Below are positions 5,598 to 9,094 of a DNA stretch of 9,094 bases, piece by piece (within the stretch, counting starts at the first letter, position 1; every line of letters starts with the position of its first letter). Source of the stretch: Comamonadaceae bacterium (GTDB taxonomy: Bacteria; Pseudomonadota; Gammaproteobacteria; Burkholderiales; Burkholderiaceae_C); contig CANJXV010000089.1 in NCBI GenBank assembly GCA_947478935.1, positions 1-9,094 of the forward strand. Reading direction: 5' to 3'. The notes beneath the pieces are model-generated. The model saw nothing but the letters and a program-made list of their open reading frames with translations. It searched no databases and was not told the DNA's origin. A program made the position numbers and the translations under genes.

Positions 5598-7267
5598 AAA
5601 GGCCAGCGCTGTTGCAGCATCTCTTTAAGTACCTGGCGGCGGATAGAGCGGTGCGATTGCGCCGCATCATTCCACCACCAGGCGTCTGATTGCATGGCCA
5701 AGCTAGCCGCCACAAAGCGCTCGCAAAACAGGTCAAAGGTCTGGTCATCAAAGTTGAAACTAAAAATCATGCGTCCCGAGCCCACCCAACTCAGGGCAAC
5801 ACCATGGTCGCGCAAATAGTATTGCAGCAGCCAGTGGTAACGGCCCGGCTGCTCAAATACTACGGCCCACACGCTTTCCATACCACGCACTCTTACCGGC
5901 ACGCCAGCCTCTTGCAAGCGCTGGTTCAGTTTGGCTTGACGGCCATTCCAAGTGGCCGAGGCATTGGCATATACCGCTTGCACCTCGGGCGTTTCGATGT
6001 AGTGCAAAAACACATTCATGGCGCACATCACATAGGGGTGTGCGTTAAATGTACCGCGTGCAAAGCAGACATTGCCCGGGCTGTCGTCGCCAAAGCGCTT
6101 CATCCAGCGGCTTTGCCCGCACACTACGCCTACGGGCAAGCCGCCGCCCAAGGTCTTGCCGTAAGTCACCATATCGGCCCGCACTCCAAAATATTCCTGC
6201 GCGCCGCCATAGGCCAGCCGGAATCCCAAAAACACCTCATCCAAAATCAGCGCAATACCTTTTTCAGTGCATACCTCGCGCAGCGTGTGCAGCCATTGGC
6301 GGTAGGCTTCTTTGTCGTAGCCTATGTTGCGCCCGCCGTCTATCAAGGTGGCGTCGGTGGGCGCGGCGCGGTTGGGGTGCAGCGCCTGCAAGGGATTAAT
6401 CAGCACGCAGGCAATGTCATTGCGGTTGCGCAACACGCGCAAGGTGTTGGCGTGCATTTCATTGAGTGTCAGCGTATCGCCCGAGGGCGGCATCGGGTTA
6501 CCCGGGCCGGGCTGCACATCATCCCACCAGCCATGGTACGAGCCGGTAAAGCGCACGATCTTGCGCTTGCCGCTGTGGTAGCGCGCCATGCGTACTGCCT
6601 GCATCACCGCCTCAGTGCCCGACATATGGAAAGACACTTCCTGCTGGCCGGAGATGCGGCACAAGCGTTCCACGTTGTCGCGCACCACCGGGTGGTACGC
6701 GCCCAGTGTCGGTCCCAGGGTTTCGGCCATGGCCGAGCCTTTGCGGATGCAGTCTTTGTAAAAGTCCAAGCCAAACAGGTTGACGCCATACGAGCCGGTC
6801 ACATCGATATGCCGCTTGCCGTCCATATCGGTCAGCCATACGCCTTCGCTCGACTGCCAGAAATTGCCCGTCTTGACATAGCGGTACAGCACGTCGCGGA
6901 ACTGGTAAGGCACCCGTATTTGGCTGATCAGCTGCATGTCCGACACCATGGATCTCGTGGCATCAGTATGGGCAATCGTCAGCGGGCTGCTTTCGCGCAA
7001 TTGGGTACCCAAGCGCACCAGCGCCGCTTTGCGCTGTGCAGCGACCTGAGGCGGCGCGCCATCGGCAGCAAACCAGGCGGCTTCGTCGTAGGTATAAGCT
7101 GGCAGCCAATGCGCCATGCGCTTGGCCATGCGCAAGTGTCCGCCCAAAGAAGGGTGCTTGGCCAAGGACAACTCCAGCCGCTGCTTTGCCCGACCCGCCA
7201 CCAACAAGGCCGCGCCCGCGCCAGCGGCCCATGTCAGCCATTGAACTATTTCGCCAGAAGTTTGCAT
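5576..7267 (-). CDS. Class III PLP aminotransferase, HemL (glutamate-1-semialdehyde aminomutase)-like, with N-terminal membrane anchor
   Basis: This 563-residue protein contains a full class III aminotransferase domain from about residue 130 on. Visible motifs are Ser-Gly-Thr-Glu-Ala (216-220, PLP phosphate), Tyr-His-Gly-Trp-Trp-Asp (244-249, ring stacking), Leu-Asp-Glu-Val (342-345, D343 to the PLP nitrogen) and Thr-Tyr-Gly-Lys-Thr-Leu-Gly-Gly-Gly (368-376, Schiff-base K371). HemL itself is near 430 residues. Here about 130 extra residues come first, with a hydrophobic stretch at about 9-25 that looks like one membrane anchor, then basic residues. That makes a tetrapyrrole role unlikely and suggests a membrane-located or lipid-linked amino substrate. 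An AAAGGAAA stretch 12 nt before the ATG is a distant ribosome-binding site. It is divergent from the decarboxylase gene across 51 bp, so the two may share control. The substrate is unknown to me. Confidence 0.88.
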   Translation of the reverse strand: MQTSGEIVQWLTWAAGAGAALLVAGRAKQRLELSLAKHPSLGGHLRMAKRMAHWLPAYTYDEAAWFAADGAPPQVAAQRKAALVRLGTQLRESSPLTIAHTDATRSMVSDMQLISQIRVPYQFRDVLYRYVKTGNFWQSSEGVWLTDMDGKRHIDVTGSYGVNLFGLDFYKDCIRKGSAMAETLGPTLGAYHPVVRDNVERLCRISGQQEVSFHMSGTEAVMQAVRMARYHSGKRKIVRFTGSYHGWWDDVQPGPGNPMPPSGDTLTLNEMHANTLRVLRNRNDIACVLINPLQALHPNRAAPTDATLIDGGRNIGYDKEAYRQWLHTLREVCTEKGIALILDEVFLGFRLAYGGAQEYFGVRADMVTYGKTLGGGLPVGVVCGQSRWMKRFGDDSPGNVCFARGTFNAHPYVMCAMNVFLHYIETPEVQAVYANASATWNGRQAKLNQRLQEAGVPVRVRGMESVWAVVFEQPGRYHWLLQYYLRDHGVALSWVGSGRMIFSFNFDDQTFDLFCERFVAASLAMQSDAWWWNDAAQSHRSIRRQVLKEMLQQRWPLLGGLVR

Positions 7268-7318
7268 ATGACTTCACTTTCCTTTAAAAACTCCTTTGTA
7301 TGACCTTGCGGTTAAAGA

Positions 7319-8200
7319 ATGATGACTATTTCAGAACGCATCCAAAAAATCTTTGCACAAGAAGATTTAAACTTTTTACTCACCAACCGAATCCCGCGTT
7401 TGGCTACTACGCACTTTGTCGGTTGGTTCAGCCAAATTAAAAGTCCTATGCTTGCGCAGATGTCCATCACGGTATGGCGTTGGTTTTCTGGCTTGGACTT
7501 ACGCGAGTCCCGTCAGCAGCGTTTTGATAGCCTGCATGAATGCTTTATTCGCGAGCTCAAAGACGGCGCCCGCCCGGTGGAGCCAGACCCGCAGATCATG
7601 GCCAGCCCCTGCGATGGCATCGTTGGTGCCTGCGGGCAGGTGGTGGACGGGCAGGTGTTTCAGGCCAAGGGCTTTCCCTATTCTCTAGAGGACTTGCTGG
7701 GTAAAGAGGGGCGCGACACGCCTTGGGTCGACGGTATTTTTCTGACGATTCGCATCACCTCCGCGATGTACCACCGCTTCCACGCGCCGTATGACTTGCG
7801 CATGCAGCGGGTGCATTACTTTTCTGGTGATACCTGGAACGTGAATCCCATCGCGCTCAAGCGCGTGGAAAAGTTGTTTTGCAAAAACGAACGCGCTTTG
7901 TTACGTGTGGAAGTAGGAGAGCAAAAATACCCGGTAGCGCTGGTACCGGTGGCGGCGATATTGGTGGCTAGTATCCGGCTGCACGCCATCGACACCGTTT
8001 TGCATACCCGTTACCAGGGTCCAGTGGACATCGCCTGCGACGTGCACTACCGCAAGGGCGAGGAGATGGGCTGGTTCCAGCATGGATCGACCATCATCGT
8101 GTTTGCGCCCAAGGGCTTTGAGTTGGCGCCGGGCATTGGCGATGGCACGCCGGTGCGCATGGGGCAGGCCTTGTTACGTTTGCCGCAACAGCCGGCTTAA
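7319..8200 (+). CDS. psd: Phosphatidylserine decarboxylase, type I (pyruvoyl-dependent)
   Basis: This inner-membrane enzyme decarboxylates phosphatidylserine to phosphatidylethanolamine. It is made as a proenzyme that cuts itself and turns a serine into the pyruvoyl group. The 293 residues fit the type I family (E. coli has 322). The self-processing triad is visible: D99 in Ser-Pro-Cys-Asp-Gly, H155 in Tyr-His-Arg-Phe-His-Ala-Pro, and S257 in His-Gly-Ser-Thr, with cleavage expected between G256 and S257 to give chains of about 256 and 37 residues. The usual Leu-Gly-Ser-Thr is His-Gly-Ser-Thr here, which some proteobacterial relatives share as I recall. Two ATG codons stand in tandem (7319 and 7322) without a clear ribosome-binding site, so either may be used. 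Many Burkholderiales carry a short psd next to pssA, so this could be a second copy. Archaetidylserine-decarboxylase-like naming is an alternative label for the same family. Confidence 0.92.
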   Translation: MMTISERIQKIFAQEDLNFLLTNRIPRLATTHFVGWFSQIKSPMLAQMSITVWRWFSGLDLRESRQQRFDSLHECFIRELKDGARPVEPDPQIMASPCDGIVGACGQVVDGQVFQAKGFPYSLEDLLGKEGRDTPWVDGIFLTIRITSAMYHRFHAPYDLRMQRVHYFSGDTWNVNPIALKRVEKLFCKNERALLRVEVGEQKYPVALVPVAAILVASIRLHAIDTVLHTRYQGPVDIACDVHYRKGEEMGWFQHGSTIIVFAPKGFELAPGIGDGTPVRMGQALLRLPQQPA

Positions 8201-8274
8201 GACCAAGTCTGTAGAGCCATGACAAGCTCGGGGAGCGCTAGAGCGAGGTGCTATGGTTAAGCGCCTGGTCGGCT

Positions 8275-9094
8275 TCAGAACATCGTGCGGGCTGCGCTAG
8301 GCACGGGCAGAGCGTCTATCGGCGGCTTGCTTGCCAGGGCCTTAGGTTTGGCCGCTTCTATGGGTGGTACAAAGTCCAGCTGCTGGTCCCAGTAAATTAG
8401 TTCCAGCGTGCCGTCCATGTGCTCTACCAGCGCCGAGCGGCTTTCCACCCAGTCGCCATCATTGCAATACAAAGTGCCGTCAATCATGCGGATCTCTGCG
8501 CGGTGGATATGGCCACAGACCACGCCGTCATAACCGCGCTTGCGCGCTTCGTGGGCGACTGCATTTTCAAAGTCGGCCACAAAATTCACCGCCTTTTTCA
8601 CTTTGTTTTTCAGGTATGCCGACAGCGACCAGTAGGGCAGTTTAAGTCGCCTGCGCACATTATTTAGGTGACGGTTCAGGCGAAGCGCTATTTCATACAA
8701 GTTGTCGCCCAGATAGGCCAACCACTTGGCGTATTTCACTACCGCATCAAAGTAGTCACCATGGATAAGCCAGAGTTTGCGGCCATCAGCCAGCGTGTGG
8801 CTTGTCTCGTGACAGACTTCTACGCCACCGAAATGGTGGTCTATAAAACCACGTGCAAATTCGTCGTGGTTACCTGGGATGAAAACGACATGGCAGCCCT
8901 TGCGCGCTTTGCGCAGCAGCTTTTGCACCACGTCGTTATGCGCTTGGGGCCAATACCATTTGCGCTTGAGTTGCCAACCATCGATGATGTCGCCGATCAA
9001 ATACAAATGGTTGCTGGTATGGGATTTGAGAAATTCAATCAGTGCCTCTGCCTGGCAGCCCGGCGTTCCCAGATGCAAGTCTGAGATAAATACA
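8275..9094 (-). CDS. Calcineurin-type phosphoesterase, PlcP-like phospholipase C / LpxH-like (5' end outside window)
   Basis: The frame is open to the window edge, so the start is missing. The TTG at 9078 is not the start, because Phe-Ile-Ser-Asp precedes it and completes the metal motif. In order I see Asp-Leu-His-Leu-Gly (D-x-H), Gly-Asp-Ile-Ile-Asp-Gly-Trp, Pro-Gly-Asn-His-Asp-Glu-Phe (GNHD), His-Gly-Asp-Tyr-Phe-Asp and Cys-Gly-His-Ile-His (GHxH), a complete dinuclear metallophosphoesterase set. This group is often labelled UDP-2,3-diacylglucosamine diphosphatase. However, true LpxH has Gly-Asn-Arg-Asp and a Gly-Asp-Leu-Phe-Glu-Ala-Trp block. The block here (Gly-Asp-Ile-Ile-Asp-Gly-Trp, then Trp-Tyr-Trp-Pro-Gln-Ala-His-Asn-Asp-Val-Val) is like rhizobial PlcP, which releases diacylglycerol from phospholipids under phosphate limitation. 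The Ala/Pro-rich tail (last 30 residues) is probably disordered. It converges on psd across 74 bp with no clear terminator. The fold is certain; PlcP activity is inferred. Confidence 0.9.
   Translation of the reverse strand, partial: VFISDLHLGTPGCQAEALIEFLKSHTSNHLYLIGDIIDGWQLKRKWYWPQAHNDVVQKLLRKARKGCHVVFIPGNHDEFARGFIDHHFGGVEVCHETSHTLADGRKLWLIHGDYFDAVVKYAKWLAYLGDNLYEIALRLNRHLNNVRRRLKLPYWSLSAYLKNKVKKAVNFVADFENAVAHEARKRGYDGVVCGHIHRAEIRMIDGTLYCNDGDWVESRSALVEHMDGTLELIYWDQQLDFVPPIEAAKPKALASKPPIDALPVPSAARTMF

Noticed and set aside
5576..7267. Naming the class III aminotransferase hemL
   Set aside because: The protein is about 130 residues too long, has a membrane anchor, and sits among lipid genes; class III motifs alone do not establish glutamate-1-semialdehyde aminomutase activity.
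5690..7303. A 537-codon open frame on the plus strand opposite the class III aminotransferase
   Set aside because: Its translation is rich in His, Ala and Arg with no recognisable motif, and it lies fully over an intact aminotransferase with all catalytic residues. It is a by-product of GC-biased codon use in the real gene.
7268..7318. Search for a Pho box or promoter in the 51-bp aminotransferase/psd gap
   Set aside because: GTCAT appears twice on the minus strand but 32 bp apart, not at 11-bp multiples, and only a poor -35/-10 pair (TTGCAT, TAAAAA) is present. No call made.
8201..8274. Possible terminator between the convergent psd and phosphoesterase genes
   Set aside because: A 5-bp pairing GACCA/TGGTC spans about 60 nt and there is no T-run or compact stem, so it does not look like an intrinsic terminator.

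Overview
The window looks like chromosomal DNA of a betaproteobacterium, most likely Burkholderiales (Comamonadaceae-like). I base this on moderate GC, the protein flavour of GalU, Ugd and the phosphoesterase, and tight gene packing with very short convergent gaps. This is recognition from memory, not a database result. There are nine protein-coding genes, two of them cut by the window edges. I see no tRNA, rRNA, CRISPR array, insertion sequence or phage gene. No gap between genes exceeds about 175 bp.

Layout: 1-633 (+) is the C-terminal half of a fold-type I PLP aminotransferase. 644-1513 (-) is GalU (UTP-glucose-1-phosphate uridylyltransferase). 1678-2997 (+) is UDP-glucose 6-dehydrogenase (Ugd), overlapping by 4 bp a small membrane-anchored Cys-rich protein of YkgJ/UPF0153 type (2994-3494). 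3498-4736 (-) is a GT4 glycosyltransferase. 4912-5526 (+) is a polytopic membrane protein resembling DUF962/Mpo1. 5576-7267 (-) is a long class III aminotransferase with an N-terminal hydrophobic anchor. 7319-8200 (+) is a type I phosphatidylserine decarboxylase. 8275-9094 (-) is a calcineurin-type phosphoesterase usually annotated LpxH-like but closer in its motifs to PlcP phospholipase C; its start lies outside the window. Strands alternate almost gene by gene, so apart from ugd and its follower each gene is probably its own transcript.

Reading them together (inference): the set fits membrane-lipid remodelling. GalU and Ugd make UDP-glucose and UDP-glucuronate. PSD makes phosphatidylethanolamine. 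A PlcP-like enzyme could cut phospholipids to diacylglycerol, and a GT4 enzyme of Agt type could glycosylate that diacylglycerol with glucose or glucuronate. In alphaproteobacteria the PlcP/Agt pair replaces phospholipids with glycolipids when phosphate is scarce. In support, the two divergent promoter regions (galU/ugd and GT4/DUF962-like) carry arrays of 7-mers ending in CAT spaced exactly 11 bp apart, the geometry of PhoB 'Pho boxes'. The ugd array is followed, exactly 10 nt later, by a -10-like hexamer.

The least explained parts are the membrane-anchored class III aminotransferase and the DUF962-like protein, which may add a further lipid-modifying step. Neither the regulation nor the lipid chemistry is proven by sequence alone.
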